Shown here: positions 1-8,233 of the stretch, piece by piece
Numbering within the stretch: the first letter of the stretch is position 1
Layout of the letters: each line of letters starts with the position of its first letter
Assembly: GCA_012513915.1 (NCBI GenBank)
Contig: JAAZBG010000298.1
Location: 1-36,400 of the forward strand
Source: Fibrobacter sp.
GTDB lineage: Bacteria > Fibrobacterota > Chitinivibrionia > Chitinivibrionales > Chitinispirillaceae
Direction of reading: 5' to 3'
DNA length: 36,400 nt
Position numbers and translations under genes: made by a program
The notes under the pieces: generated by a model
What the model was told of the DNA's origin: nothing
Database searches by the model: none
Seen by the model: only the letters and a program-made list of their open reading frames with translations

Positions 1-79
1 ATCATGGTGTACCCGCGTGAATTTAGATAATTATTAGTTGTTTTTGGAATTGTTTCCAATTGTTCAGCAGGAAGCAGGT

Positions 80-120
80 AAGCAATAAAAAAGGGCTTTG
101 TAAAGCCTTTTTTATTGCTT
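80..120. terminator. Bidirectional rho-independent terminator after adk
   Basis: A near-perfect inverted repeat: the left arm AAGCAATAAAAAAGGGCTTT and right arm AAAGCCTTTTTTATTGCTT pair over about 19 bp with one extra G and a 2-nt loop. The A-run on one side and T-run on the other make it able to act in both directions. It lies 15 nt beyond the adk stop codon. It would also end any plus-strand gene entering from the left edge. Confidence 0.85.
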
Positions 121-135
121 ACAGTTATTTCGTAA

Positions 136-708
136 TTAATTGAATACTTTTTTGATCCTGTCAAATACCTGATCAACGCTTCCTACTCCGTCAATGTCGC
201 GTACAAATCCATGAGGGCGATAGTAGCCGAGGCATGGCTCGCTCTGATTTTTGTAGGTGTTGATCCGGTTCTGAATTACTTTTGGATCAGCATCATCAGC
301 ACGTCCTTCAATTGTCGCGCGTTTTGCAAGTCTTGTCCGGACCTCATCATCCTGAACACTGATATTGACAACATGGTTAAGGTTGACGTTGATCGATTTA
401 AGCATTGTGTCGAGTGCCTCCGCCTGGGGAACACTGCGCGGGAATCCATCAAGGAGAAACCCGGCTTTGATATCATCCTGGCTGAGACGGTCCTTTACCA
501 TTGCAATAGTTATGGCATCAGGAACCAGTTGGCCTTTGTCGGTATAAGTTTTGGCTGTCTGTCCGAGTTCGGTATTGTTTTTCATGTGGTACCGGAACAT
601 ATCACCAGTTGAGATGTGAGGTACATTTAAAAGATCCCTGATTTTTGCTGCTTGTGTACCCTTTCCTGCACCCGGAGGGCCGAAAAGGATTACGTTTTTT
701 CCTGACAT
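136..708 (-). CDS. adk: Adenylate kinase (short-LID type)
   Basis: Interconverts ATP + AMP and 2 ADP in the cytoplasm. The 190-residue protein opens with the P-loop GPPGAGKGT (residues 10-18), followed by the AMP-site segment STGDMFR and the DGFPR motif. The LID is the short form: after KRATIEGRADD there is no insertion and no zinc-binding cysteine set, which agrees with the length of about 190 compared with about 215 for long-LID enzymes. The start ATG at 708 has a strong AAAGGAGA ribosome binding site 6 nt upstream. The gene is monocistronic as far as can be seen and ends just before a strong terminator. Family assignment is secure. Confidence 0.97.
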   Translation of the reverse strand: MSGKNVILFGPPGAGKGTQAAKIRDLLNVPHISTGDMFRYHMKNNTELGQTAKTYTDKGQLVPDAITIAMVKDRLSQDDIKAGFLLDGFPRSVPQAEALDTMLKSINVNLNHVVNISVQDDEVRTRLAKRATIEGRADDADPKVIQNRINTYKNQSEPCLGYYRPHGFVRDIDGVGSVDQVFDRIKKVFN

Positions 709-845
709 TTCTATTCTCCTTTAACTTCACAGAGTAAAAAAATACTAATCTTACCAAAATCAAGCGCTTAAATAGTCTCTTATATCGACAGAGAACACTT
801 AGTGGTAAAAATTAACCCAAAGGAGCGGTCAATGTAACACACTTG

Positions 846-878
846 TTGTAAAATAGTATATCTTGAGCTATTTTACAA
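846..878. promoter_or_regulatory. Inverted repeat in the adk / M16C divergent intergenic region
   Basis: TTGTAAAATAG (846-856) and CTATTTTACAA (868-878) are perfect 11-bp inverted arms around an 11-nt spacer. The region 709-996 separates divergent adk and the M16C peptidase gene, so an operator is possible. The arms are AT-rich and no T-run follows, so it does not look like a terminator. No other feature was recognised in this 288-nt gap. Confidence 0.35.
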
Positions 879-996
879 GACTGGGCTTTTTTACAGTGTT
901 GCCCGGTTGACTTATTTAATGTGTAGCAACTGTTAATCGGCACTCAATGCGGCACGGCGCAGCATCAATTTATTATGGAAAGGCACGAGTAGCGTT

Positions 997-3942
997 ATGG
1001 GATCTTTAGTACCTCAGCAGAACCTTAATCTATCATCTATTGTAAAGGGCTTTAAACTTGATAGAGTGGAGCCCATTTCCGAGTTGCATGCAACAGCCTA
1101 TATATTTACGCATCAGAAAACAGGTGCCCGCGTGCTTCATTTATATAATGATGATCCGAATAATCTGTTCTCAATTGCATTTCGAACACCGGTAAGTGAC
1201 AGTACTGGCGTTCCTCATATTATGGAACATTCTGTTCTTTGCGGATCAAAAAAGTTTCCAATAAAAGATCCTTTCCAGGAACTGCTCAAGGGATCGCTTC
1301 AGACATTTCTCAATGCGCTGACCTATCCCGATAAAACAATCTACCCGGTATCATCACAGGTCGAAAAAGATTTCTTTAACCTCGTTGATGTCTACTGTGA
1401 TGCGGTGTTTAATCCGCTTATTACAGAGAACACCTTTTACCAGGAAGGGTGGCACTTTGATGTCGAGGATGTCAATAAGGATGTTGGAATCAAGGGAATC
1501 GTTTATAATGAGATGAAAGGCGTTTTTTCAAATTTCTCAAGTCATGTTGACAGAAGAACGCTAAGTACCCTGTTTCCCGATATCTCCTATTCCTATGAAA
1601 GCGGCGGTGATCCTGAACATATTACCGATTTAACCTATGAACAGTTCAGAGAGTTTCACCGGAAGTATTACCATCCATCAAATTCATTCATTTTTCTTTA
1701 TGGAAATCTTTCATCTGAAAAAACACTCGGATTTCTCAATGATCAGTATCTTGACAACTATAGCTTTCTTGATATTGACTCAAGGGTAAATGCTCAGGCA
1801 CTATGGTCGACTCCAAAGAATATTCGTATCAAAGCCCCGGCTCCTAAAGAGGATGATGGCACTGCGACCGTTGCGCTTGTCTGGATTTTTGGTGATGCAA
1901 CCGATCCGGTATTGACCCTTAGCGGCAGGATTCTTTCGCATTATCTTTTGGGCACTGAGAGTAGCCCTCTCAAGAGGGCGCTTGTTGACAGCGGACTTGG
2001 TGAAGACCTTGATGATATCAGTGGATTTGAAACGGATCTTGTCCAGACAGTTTTTGCAGCCGGCCTTCGTAAGAGTACCTATGAGAATGCTGCAGCTATA
2101 GAAAAACTGATTCTTGACACACTGCAATCCGAAATTGAAAAAGGTTTTGACCGTGAGCTTATGGATGGTTCGATTCGTCAGATTGAGTTTGGTTTACGGG
2201 AAATTACCGGTTCTCACTTTCCCTACAATCTGAGACTTGCCGAGCGCTGCTACCGCTCCTGGATCTATGATGGCGATCCGCTTGCGCATCTTGCATTTGA
2301 AAAGCCGCTTGCATTTATCAAGGATGAGTTTGCAAAAGGTCCTGAATTTTTCCGGACTATTGTTCGTAAGCATCTTCTGGATAACAATCACCGGCTCTGT
2401 GCAGTCATTGAGGCTTCATCGGAGATGGGAAAAAAGCTTGAACAGCAGACTGTTGAGCAGGCTAAAAAACTTACGAATGGTTTTACGTCTGTTGATAAAG
2501 AAAAATATCATGCCTTGACAAATGAATTGCTGCTGCAACAGAAAACACCACCATCGGAAGCCGCACTTGCTACGTTGCCGAAATTATCAAAATCTGATCT
2601 TCCGCTTAAAGGCAAAGAAACGCCTGCAATAAAAGAAATTTACAATGGAGCTACTGTTTTCACTCATCCGGTTTTTACATCGGGTGTGGTTTATTTTGAT
2701 ATCGGTTTTAATCTGCAATGTCTGCCGCAAAGACTTATTCCATATTTGTCAATATATGCCGAGTTGATCACACGCTGCGGTACCAACGGCTACTCCTATG
2801 AGGATAATGCGAAGCGCATCGCACTTGCAACAGGCGGTATTGATGCATCAGTGTCATGCAAGACCATGCCGGGTACTGATGACTCACTGTTTTTCTATGG
2901 ATTCTTACATGGAAAGGCAATTGCCGGGTACGCTCCTGAAATGCTTGGCATTATTTTCGATCTGTTATCATCACCGGATCTGACAAATGTGAAGCAGATC
3001 AAGGACATCCTGCTTGAGGAGCGTAATGGGCTTCATGCGTCGGTTGTCGGATCGGGACATCAGTTTGCCATTTCATATGCATCATCGTTTGTTGCCAAAT
3101 CACGGTATCTGGATGAGTTAATGGGCGGGATAACACAGCTGCGGTTCCTTGATACAATTCTAAAAAACAATACTATCGATGATGTTGTTAATGCGATTAA
3201 AGAGATACATGCGCTTGTTGTCAACCGAAACGCTGCATTTGTCTCTGTAACCGCAGATGATCCATCACAGATCCTGCAAAACGTTAAAGGATTTATTGAT
3301 AATCTGCCTGGCGGAGCGTTTAACAAAGAGCATTATTCACTGCCGGAATCAACGAATGCCGGTGCTCTGGGTATTGAAATAAACTCTGCAGTAAATTTCG
3401 TGTCAAAAATCTGGAAAATGCCACCACAGACACCCCAAAGTTTTGGGATTCAGTATCTCATAAGTCGCTATTTGTCAACAGGCTACCTGTGGGATAAAGT
3501 TCGCGTTGAGGGTGGTGCGTATGGAGGTATGTCGGTGTCGTCTGTTGCACATCCGGTTTTTGCATGTGCATCATACCGTGATCCAAATCTTGGTAATACG
3601 CTGCATCATTTTGAAAAGGGGCTGCAAATGATTGCTGCCGGCATTAATCAGGATAAAATCGATCAGAACATTATCGGTGCAGTAGGGAAGATTGATTCAC
3701 CGTTGTCACCACATGCACAGGGGTTTGGGGAAGCTGTCGATCAGATGATCGGGCAGACTGCCGGATTCAGGCAGAAAGTTCGTGAATCAATTTTAACTGC
3801 GGATTCGGAAAAACTGCGTAGTATTGCAGAAAGCATTCTTAATTCAAAAGAAAGTATTATCTCCGTAATAGGGGGAAGCGCTGCATTTGACATTGCGGAG
3901 AAAGATGGTCACCGTTTTAATCGTGAACCCTTAATTCCCTGA
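997..3942 (+). CDS. Insulinase-like metallopeptidase, family M16C (presequence protease-like)
   Basis: A large zinc peptidase that degrades oligopeptides inside a closed chamber formed by two homologous halves. The inverted zinc motif H74-x-x-E77-H78 (GVPHIMEHSVLCGS) is intact, and the distal glutamate ligand fits E172 in YNEMKGVFSNF. The C-terminal half carries RVEGGAYGGM, the Arg/Tyr segment conserved in M16C for substrate binding. At 981 residues it matches the single-chain PreP/Cym1-type length of about 1000. There is no signal peptide, so a cytoplasmic location is likely. The start at 997 is preceded by GGAAAGG about 14 nt upstream, a somewhat long spacing. It stands alone between two intergenic gaps. 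Confidence 0.93.
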   Translation: MGSLVPQQNLNLSSIVKGFKLDRVEPISELHATAYIFTHQKTGARVLHLYNDDPNNLFSIAFRTPVSDSTGVPHIMEHSVLCGSKKFPIKDPFQELLKGSLQTFLNALTYPDKTIYPVSSQVEKDFFNLVDVYCDAVFNPLITENTFYQEGWHFDVEDVNKDVGIKGIVYNEMKGVFSNFSSHVDRRTLSTLFPDISYSYESGGDPEHITDLTYEQFREFHRKYYHPSNSFIFLYGNLSSEKTLGFLNDQYLDNYSFLDIDSRVNAQALWSTPKNIRIKAPAPKEDDGTATVALVWIFGDATDPVLTLSGRILSHYLLGTESSPLKRALVDSGLGEDLDDISGFETDLVQTVFAAGLRKSTYENAAAIEKLILDTLQSEIEKGFDRELMDGSIRQIEFGLREITGSHFPYNLRLAERCYRSWIYDGDPLAHLAFEKPLAFIKDEFAKGPEFFRTIVRKHLLDNNHRLCAVIEASSEMGKKLEQQTVEQAKKLTNGFTSVDKEKYHALTNELLLQQKTPPSEAALATLPKLSKSDLPLKGKETPAIKEIYNGATVFTHPVFTSGVVYFDIGFNLQCLPQRLIPYLSIYAELITRCGTNGYSYEDNAKRIALATGGIDASVSCKTMPGTDDSLFFYGFLHGKAIAGYAPEMLGIIFDLLSSPDLTNVKQIKDILLEERNGLHASVVGSGHQFAISYASSFVAKSRYLDELMGGITQLRFLDTILKNNTIDDVVNAIKEIHALVVNRNAAFVSVTADDPSQILQNVKGFIDNLPGGAFNKEHYSLPESTNAGALGIEINSAVNFVSKIWKMPPQTPQSFGIQYLISRYLSTGYLWDKVRVEGGAYGGMSVSSVAHPVFACASYRDPNLGNTLHHFEKGLQMIAAGINQDKIDQNIIGAVGKIDSPLSPHAQGFGEAVDQMIGQTAGFRQKVRESILTADSEKLRSIAESILNSKESIISVIGGSAAFDIAEKDGHRFNREPLIP

Positions 3943-3962
3943 TTTATTTACTGCTATATAAT

Positions 3963-3978
3963 TTTACAATATTGTAAA
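3963..3978. promoter_or_regulatory. 16-bp perfect palindrome
   Basis: TTTACAATATTGTAAA reads the same on both strands and lies 20 nt after the M16C stop codon. It shares the 9-mer ATTTTACAA with the inverted repeat upstream of the same gene. It could be an operator for the downstream receiver gene or simply AT-rich chance; nothing decides between these. Confidence 0.25.
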
Positions 3979-3994
3979 TAAAAAAAGTTTATCC

Positions 3995-4035
3995 ATAGCG
4001 AAGGAAAAGTTGAAAAAAAACATTTCTTTCGCTAT
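3995..4035. terminator. Hairpin downstream of the M16C gene (possible terminator)
   Basis: ATAGCGAAGGAAA (3995-4007) pairs with TTTCTTTCGCTAT (4023-4035) over 13 positions, one of them a G-U wobble, around a 15-nt A-rich loop. It sits between the peptidase stop and the receiver gene. No clear T-tract follows on plus, so termination is only a possibility. Confidence 0.35.
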
Positions 4036-4153
4036 CTTATTCCTATACACTCATTGGTACACTGTGTTGCTTACTCCGGGAAATTGTTATCGTATCAATA
4101 GATAATTGCATTTGTCATATATGTGCATTCGTAATGCAGTCAGGTGAAAACGG

Positions 4154-4516
4154 GTGAAAAACAAAGACATTAAGAAGGTTATGGTGATTGATGATACCAG
4201 TTCCATAACTGAAGCTCTCGGAAAATGGTTGAAAATTGGCGGTGTACAGGATGTTGTCCTTTTTGATAATCCACTTGAAGCGATTGAAGAAATAAAAAAA
4301 AATGGGGCTCCTGATTTTATTGTCACTGATTACAATATGCCCGAAATGAATGGTGTCGAATTTCTCGACAAAATATCGCAAAAACATGATATCAATGCCG
4401 TTATAATGACTGCATATCCATCAGAAGTCAAGTTTTCTACCAAACAGGTGTATGAAGTTATCGAAAAGAAACTTGGTTTTATGCAGGTGATTGTTCAGAA
4501 AATCAATGGTAATTGA
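4154..4516 (+). CDS. Single-domain response regulator receiver
   Basis: A 120-residue receiver domain with no output domain, like CheY-type proteins. The acidic pocket D13/D14 (VMVIDD), the phospho-acceptor D59 (IVTDYNMPEMNG) and the switch Thr T86 (VIMTAYP) are visible. The usual Lys-Pro pair near the end is replaced by EKKLGF; K105 may serve as the conserved lysine while the cis-proline is absent. The start is GTG at 4154 with AGGTGA upstream. No histidine kinase is adjacent, so the partner is unknown. It may act in motility or through protein-protein signalling. Confidence 0.85.
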   Translation: MKNKDIKKVMVIDDTSSITEALGKWLKIGGVQDVVLFDNPLEAIEEIKKNGAPDFIVTDYNMPEMNGVEFLDKISQKHDINAVIMTAYPSEVKFSTKQVYEVIEKKLGFMQVIVQKINGN

Positions 4517-4753
4517 GAAGGTGGCTGCTGTCAGGATAATTCTTGTTTCTTAAAACTGCAATTAGTTACGGGTACATATCTCTAATAATCTGCAATTGTT
4601 TTTGTAAATACCACTGCGTACAGGTCCTTTTTTTTGAATATTACAGACTCTATACGAAAAAACTGCAATAGTGAAACGATTTTATTCTGAATTTCCCAGT
4701 CAGAATTCTATATTACGTCACAAACATACAAACACATTTTAAAAGGGGTTTTG

Positions 4754-5185
4754 ATGATCGCAAAAGCAGGTGACACCGTTCAAGTTCATTACAAGGGAAC
4801 GCTTTCAGATAATTCAGTCTTTGACAGTTCAGAGGGGCGGGATCCGCTTGAATTTACAATTGGTAGTGAGCAGGTTATTCCCGGTTTTGATTCTGCCGTT
4901 AACGGAATGAAAAAGGGTGAGAAAAAAACAGTTACAATCCAGTCATCTGATGCTTATGGTGAACATCGTGCTGAACTCGTAATTAATCTTGACAGAGAGA
5001 GGCTTCCGGAAGATCTCGAACCGGAAATCGGTCGTCAACTGCAATTAAGCGGTCCTGAGGGTCAAGCTGCGGTTATGACAATTATTGATTTCAACGATAC
5101 AACACTCACCCTGGATGCAAATCACCCGCTGGCAGGGAAGGATTTGACGTTTGAGATTGAGTTGGTGGGGGTGGTTGGGGAGTAG
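4754..5185 (+). CDS. FKBP/SlyD-type peptidyl-prolyl cis-trans isomerase
   Basis: Catalyses proline isomerisation and may act as a chaperone. The FKBP half is recognised by VQVHYKGTL, DSSEGRDPLEF and VIPGFDSAVNGMKKGE; residues from about 65 to 125 form the insert-in-flap segment (SSDAYGEHR onward), as in SlyD. The 143-residue protein lacks the histidine-rich metal-binding tail of E. coli SlyD. A TTG lies 3 nt upstream in frame, but the ATG at 4754 has AAGGGG at a good distance and is preferred. There is no signal peptide, so it is cytoplasmic. It is transcribed alone. Confidence 0.93.
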   Translation: MIAKAGDTVQVHYKGTLSDNSVFDSSEGRDPLEFTIGSEQVIPGFDSAVNGMKKGEKKTVTIQSSDAYGEHRAELVINLDRERLPEDLEPEIGRQLQLSGPEGQAAVMTIIDFNDTTLTLDANHPLAGKDLTFEIELVGVVGE

Positions 5186-5201
5186 GCTGGGGAAAAAGAA
5201 T

Positions 5202-5243
5202 CCAGTAGCCAGAATCCAGAATCCAGAATCCAGAATCCAGTAG
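5202..5243. repeat. Heptamer tandem array 1 (CCAGAAT type)
   Basis: Six head-to-tail 7-nt units in exact register: CCAGTAG, four copies of CCAGAAT, then CCAGTAG. It starts 16 nt after the FKBP stop codon and lies upstream of the four-helix-bundle gene. The same units appear inverted at 5835-5904. Confidence 0.9.
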
Positions 5244-5320
5244 AAAATCCAATAAGTGGGACGTGCTGTGGATGTCCTTCATCTTTAGATTTGTGGCTTT
5301 TTATCCAGAATTTTAAAGTT

Positions 5321-5677
5321 ATGGAAAAATCTAAAACATTTGAAGATTTGATTGTATGGAAAAAAGCACATTTGTTTGTTTTGGCTATTTACAAATGTAC
5401 TTCATCATTTCCAAAATCGGAACAATTTGGACTAACCTCACAATTCCGTAGGGCATCTGTTTCAATTGCAGCTAATATTGCAGAGGGATTTAAAAAACGG
5501 ACTTTGCCGGAAAAAATCAGATTCTACAATATTGCACAAGGGTCAATTGAAGAATGCCGTTACTATTTGATACTTTCCAAAGATCTTGGCTATTTTGATG
5601 ACAAAGATTGCTGGACAATGCTCGATGAAGTAAGTAAATTATTAGAAAGTTATATTGGGAAATTAAAACAATATTAG
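5321..5677 (+). CDS. Four helix bundle protein (23S rRNA intervening-sequence / S23 family)
   Basis: A 118-residue protein of the S23/IVP family, whose members are found in 23S rRNA intervening sequences and as stand-alone intergenic genes; it is related in fold to the Avd accessory protein of diversity-generating retroelements. Its function is unknown. Family hallmarks are FEDLIVWKKAH at the N-terminus and the SIAANIAEGFKK motif in the second helix, followed by YYLILSKDLGY. An upstream TTG is in frame, but ATG 5321 begins the typical N-terminus. The ribosome binding site is weak. The gene is bracketed by 7-nt repeat arrays on both sides, suggesting it arrived together with them. Confidence 0.85.
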   Translation: MEKSKTFEDLIVWKKAHLFVLAIYKCTSSFPKSEQFGLTSQFRRASVSIAANIAEGFKKRTLPEKIRFYNIAQGSIEECRYYLILSKDLGYFDDKDCWTMLDEVSKLLESYIGKLKQY

Positions 5678-5692
5678 TTGGAGATGAAGGAG

Positions 5693-5742
5693 CCAGAATC
5701 CAGAATCTAAAATCCAGGAGTTAGAATCTGCTGGCTTTTTTT
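5693..5742 (+). repeat. Heptamer array 2 with terminator-like hairpin
   Basis: Five degenerate heptamers (two CCAGAAT, then CTAAAAT, CCAGGAG, TTAGAAT) occupy 5693-5727. AGCCAG at 5691 and CTGGCT at 5731 pair, and a run of T follows to 5742, so the array may end transcription of the four-helix-bundle gene. Confidence 0.65.
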
Positions 5743-5834
5743 ACAGTGAATCTTTTTACCTCTGGAAAAATAAAAACATGGTTAATCAGGATGTTGACAT
5801 AATGATTCGTAATGCAGGTAACATAATGGTTTAC

Positions 5835-5904
5835 CTACTGGATTCTGGCTACTGGATTCTGGATTCTATTAACTACTGTCTACTGTCTACTGACTACTAT
5901 CTAC
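5835..5904. repeat. Heptamer tandem array 3 (inverted orientation)
   Basis: Ten 7-nt units in unbroken register: CTACTGG, ATTCTGG, CTACTGG, ATTCTGG, ATTCTAT, TAACTAC, TGTCTAC twice, TGACTAC, TATCTAC. The first units are reverse complements of array 1 (CCAGTAG/CCAGAAT). The array ends 24 nt before nikR and so occupies its promoter or leader region. Confidence 0.9.
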
Positions 5905-5928
5905 CTTGCTCCGCAGGAGCCTCCCCCA

Positions 5929-6372
5929 ATGAGTGAACTCTACCGCTTTGGCATCTCTCTCGAAAAGTCCCTTATCGACGCCTTTGATGAACATATTGCC
6001 GCAAAGAGTTATAAGAATCGTTCTGAAGCAATCCGGGATTTGATCCGTAATGAACTCTCGGATAAGAAAATGATTAAGGGGTGTGTTGTTGCCGGTGCTA
6101 TCACGATGATGTATGATCATCATAAACGCGAGCTGGTAACGACACTTATGGATCTTCAGCATGACCATCAATCGATCATTATCAGTGCTCAGCATGTTCA
6201 CATGGATCATCATAACTGCCTTGAAATAATTGCAGTGAAAGGGTGTATTCGTGAAATTGAAAAGCTGGCTGCGTCCATGAGAGCTCTTGTCGGAGTGCTT
6301 AAAGTGAATCTGAGTGTGAGCGCGGTCAGAACCCACAAACATAGTCATTCACATAAAGCTTATAACGAATAA
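5929..6372 (+). CDS. nikR: Nickel-responsive regulator NikR
   Basis: A ribbon-helix-helix repressor with a C-terminal ACT-like nickel-sensing domain. The DNA-binding part is LYRFGISLEKSLIDAFDEHI and the helix with SEAIRDLIR. The high-affinity nickel site is complete: H89, H91 and C97 in HVHMDHHNCLE plus H78 from the neighbouring subunit, matching E. coli H87, H89, C95 and H76 with an offset of two. The C-terminus is histidine-rich (HKHSHSH), which may add metal binding. The start has GGAG upstream, within a small GCTCC-GCA-GGAGC hairpin. It directly precedes the nickel transporter genes and very likely controls them. Confidence 0.95.
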   Translation: MSELYRFGISLEKSLIDAFDEHIAAKSYKNRSEAIRDLIRNELSDKKMIKGCVVAGAITMMYDHHKRELVTTLMDLQHDHQSIIISAQHVHMDHHNCLEIIAVKGCIREIEKLAASMRALVGVLKVNLSVSAVRTHKHSHSHKAYNE

Positions 6373-6420
6373 TTTGTGCCACGAATGAAATAAACGTGCT
6401 ACCTGATATGTGTACATGTA

Positions 6421-6440
6421 TATTACATCAATATGTAATA
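6421..6440. promoter_or_regulatory. Candidate NikR operator upstream of nikMN
   Basis: TATTACAT and ATGTAATA form a perfect 8-bp inverted repeat with a 4-nt spacer, 25 nt upstream of the nikMN start codon. Location next to nikR makes it a reasonable repressor site. It does not match the E. coli operator spacing (GTATGA-N16-TCATAC), so the assignment is inference. Confidence 0.45.
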
Positions 6441-6465
6441 AGATGTTTATCAGGGAGTCTGTACA

Positions 6466-7461
6466 ATGCACATGGCTGATGCACTATTATCACCGGTGGT
6501 TGGTGGCGCGTTCTGGATTGTCAGTGGCGTGTTGATTGGTTATAGCGCAAAGAAAATAGGGCAGGAGGGTGATCATTCACGAACACCGCTGATGGGTGTA
6601 CTGGGCGCATTTATTTTTGCCGCACAGATGATCAATTTTTCTATTCCGGGAACCGGTTCAAGCGGGCATCTTGGAGGTGGCCTTTTATTGTCAATCCTAC
6701 TTGGTCCATATCGTGCATTTATTACGCTTGCATCAGTACTTGTAATTCAATGCATGTTTTTTGCTGATGGCGGGATACTGGCGCTTGGGTGTAATATCTT
6801 TAATCTTGCATTTTTCCCGGCATTTATTACCTATCCGTTAATTTACAAAAAAATAGCAGGGGAATCGTTACAGCAGACACGTATATTTGGCGGATCCATT
6901 GCTGCTGCGGTTGTCGGGTTACTTGCCGGAGCTTCATCGGTGATTTTTCAAACTATTATTTCCGGTGTATCTGAGCTGCCATTTCTGACTTTTGTTATGT
7001 TTATGCTGCCAATTCACACAGGGATCGGTATTGTTGAGGGGCTTGTTACCTTTGCAGTTGTTTCCTTTGTCGTAAAGGCATCGCCAGGTATGCTCAAGAA
7101 CAATGTTGCCGTTAAACCGGATAAAAAAGTATTGATAACCTTTGTCGTCATGGCAATAATTACTGCAGGTGTACTTTCTCTGTTTGCGTCTTCATATCCT
7201 GATGGGCTTGAGTGGTCAATAGAGAAAACCAGTGCAACATTTACGGGTAAATTTTCTCAAATAGTACATGGAACGCTTCAGGCTGTTCAGGAAAAAATTG
7301 CATTTTTGCCGGATTATTCATTTAAACCGGATGCTTTACATGGTAAGACACCTGAACTGGCTGCAACCTCGGTGGCTGGTGTTACAGGATGTCTGATTTT
7401 TCTTTTCGTGGCAATTGTAGCAGCAATAATCGTTCGTTTGAAAACACAGAAAGCCCGGTAA
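6466..7461 (+). CDS. nikMN: Nickel/cobalt ECF-type transporter, fused M and N components
   Basis: Substrate-binding membrane component of an energy-coupling-factor metal importer. The protein begins MHMADALLSP, the CbiM/NikM signature in which the N-terminal amine and His2 coordinate the metal. About seven hydrophobic segments follow. The last third, with SSYPDGLEWSIEKT, is the PDGL-type N component that is separate in cobalt systems and often fused in nickel systems. Length 331 agrees with a fusion. The start has AGGGAG upstream. It is followed immediately by the Q and O genes with overlapping or near-overlapping codons, so all three form one operon. The adjacent nikR argues for nickel rather than cobalt. 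Confidence 0.93.
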   Translation: MHMADALLSPVVGGAFWIVSGVLIGYSAKKIGQEGDHSRTPLMGVLGAFIFAAQMINFSIPGTGSSGHLGGGLLLSILLGPYRAFITLASVLVIQCMFFADGGILALGCNIFNLAFFPAFITYPLIYKKIAGESLQQTRIFGGSIAAAVVGLLAGASSVIFQTIISGVSELPFLTFVMFMLPIHTGIGIVEGLVTFAVVSFVVKASPGMLKNNVAVKPDKKVLITFVVMAIITAGVLSLFASSYPDGLEWSIEKTSATFTGKFSQIVHGTLQAVQEKIAFLPDYSFKPDALHGKTPELAATSVAGVTGCLIFLFVAIVAAIIVRLKTQKAR

Positions 7462-7462
7462 T

Positions 7463-8233
7463 GTGCACAAGAAACATGAATCACTTTTTAATCATCACCG
7501 GTACAGGCAATCAACAGTATTTTCATCAGTAAAAAGTGACCAGCTTGCAATTGTCATAGTCCCGATTCTCCTTTTGTTTATTGTGTCTGTTGTCTCTGTT
7601 GAAAAATTCAATATTACAGCAGTACTCGTGTATGGTGCATTTCCGCTGTTTTCTATGATCGCGTTCCGTCTTCCGCTCAAACTGATAATTTACAGATTGG
7701 TGATGCTTTCGCCGTTTATATTGATTATGGCAGCCGCGAATCCTTTTTTTGATCGTGAGGTATTTGGTGTTGTAGCCGGGGTTGAGCTTACTGCCGGTAT
7801 GATCAGTGGTCTGGTTATTATTACAAAAAGTTTTGTGATAATCAGCTCTATGCTTGTCTTTTCGATGTGTATCCAGTTTACATCATTGTGTAAAATGCTG
7901 CAGTTGTTGCATGTACCAAAGGTATTTGTCACACAGCTATTGCTTCTCAACAGGTATTTGTTTCTGCTTATTGATGAAGCACGGGGGATGCAGCGTGCAC
8001 GATCGATGCGGTCATTTGATGGAAAGGGAAACAGTCTTTTTGCGACGGCAAAGCTTATTGGGTCACTACTGCTTCGGACAACTACACATGCGGATCATAT
8101 TTACAGGGCAATGATCGCGCGCGGATTTAATGGTGATATTGTCAATTATCCAACGATGAAATTTTCTGGTATGCGTATTCTGGCAATTACACTATTTGCA
8201 GGACTTTTTATAATCATAAGGATAGTATTTTAA
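7463..8233 (+). CDS. nikQ: Nickel ECF transporter transmembrane protein (CbiQ/NikQ family)
   Basis: The conserved transmembrane T-component that couples ATP hydrolysis to metal release. At 256 residues it has four to six hydrophobic segments and the cytoplasmic helix ARGMQRARSMRSF, which fits the Ala-Arg-Gly type coupling motif of the family. A second such motif, MIARGFNGD, lies near the C-terminus. The GTG start at 7463 lies one base after the nikMN stop, and the stop codon overlaps the nikO start as TAATG, so translation is coupled. Confidence 0.92.
   Translation: MHKKHESLFNHHRYRQSTVFSSVKSDQLAIVIVPILLLFIVSVVSVEKFNITAVLVYGAFPLFSMIAFRLPLKLIIYRLVMLSPFILIMAAANPFFDREVFGVVAGVELTAGMISGLVIITKSFVIISSMLVFSMCIQFTSLCKMLQLLHVPKVFVTQLLLLNRYLFLLIDEARGMQRARSMRSFDGKGNSLFATAKLIGSLLLRTTTHADHIYRAMIARGFNGDIVNYPTMKFSGMRILAITLFAGLFIIIRIVF

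Noticed and set aside
1..30. Possible 3' end of a plus-strand gene (reads IMVYPREFR then TAA)
   Set aside because: Only nine codons are in the window; too short to support a gene call.
211..612. 133-codon plus-strand ORF opposite adk
   Set aside because: It is an antisense shadow of adk, whose motifs are unmistakable.
5202..5904. Heptamer arrays as a CRISPR
   Set aside because: The units are 7 nt with no spacers between them and no cas genes nearby.
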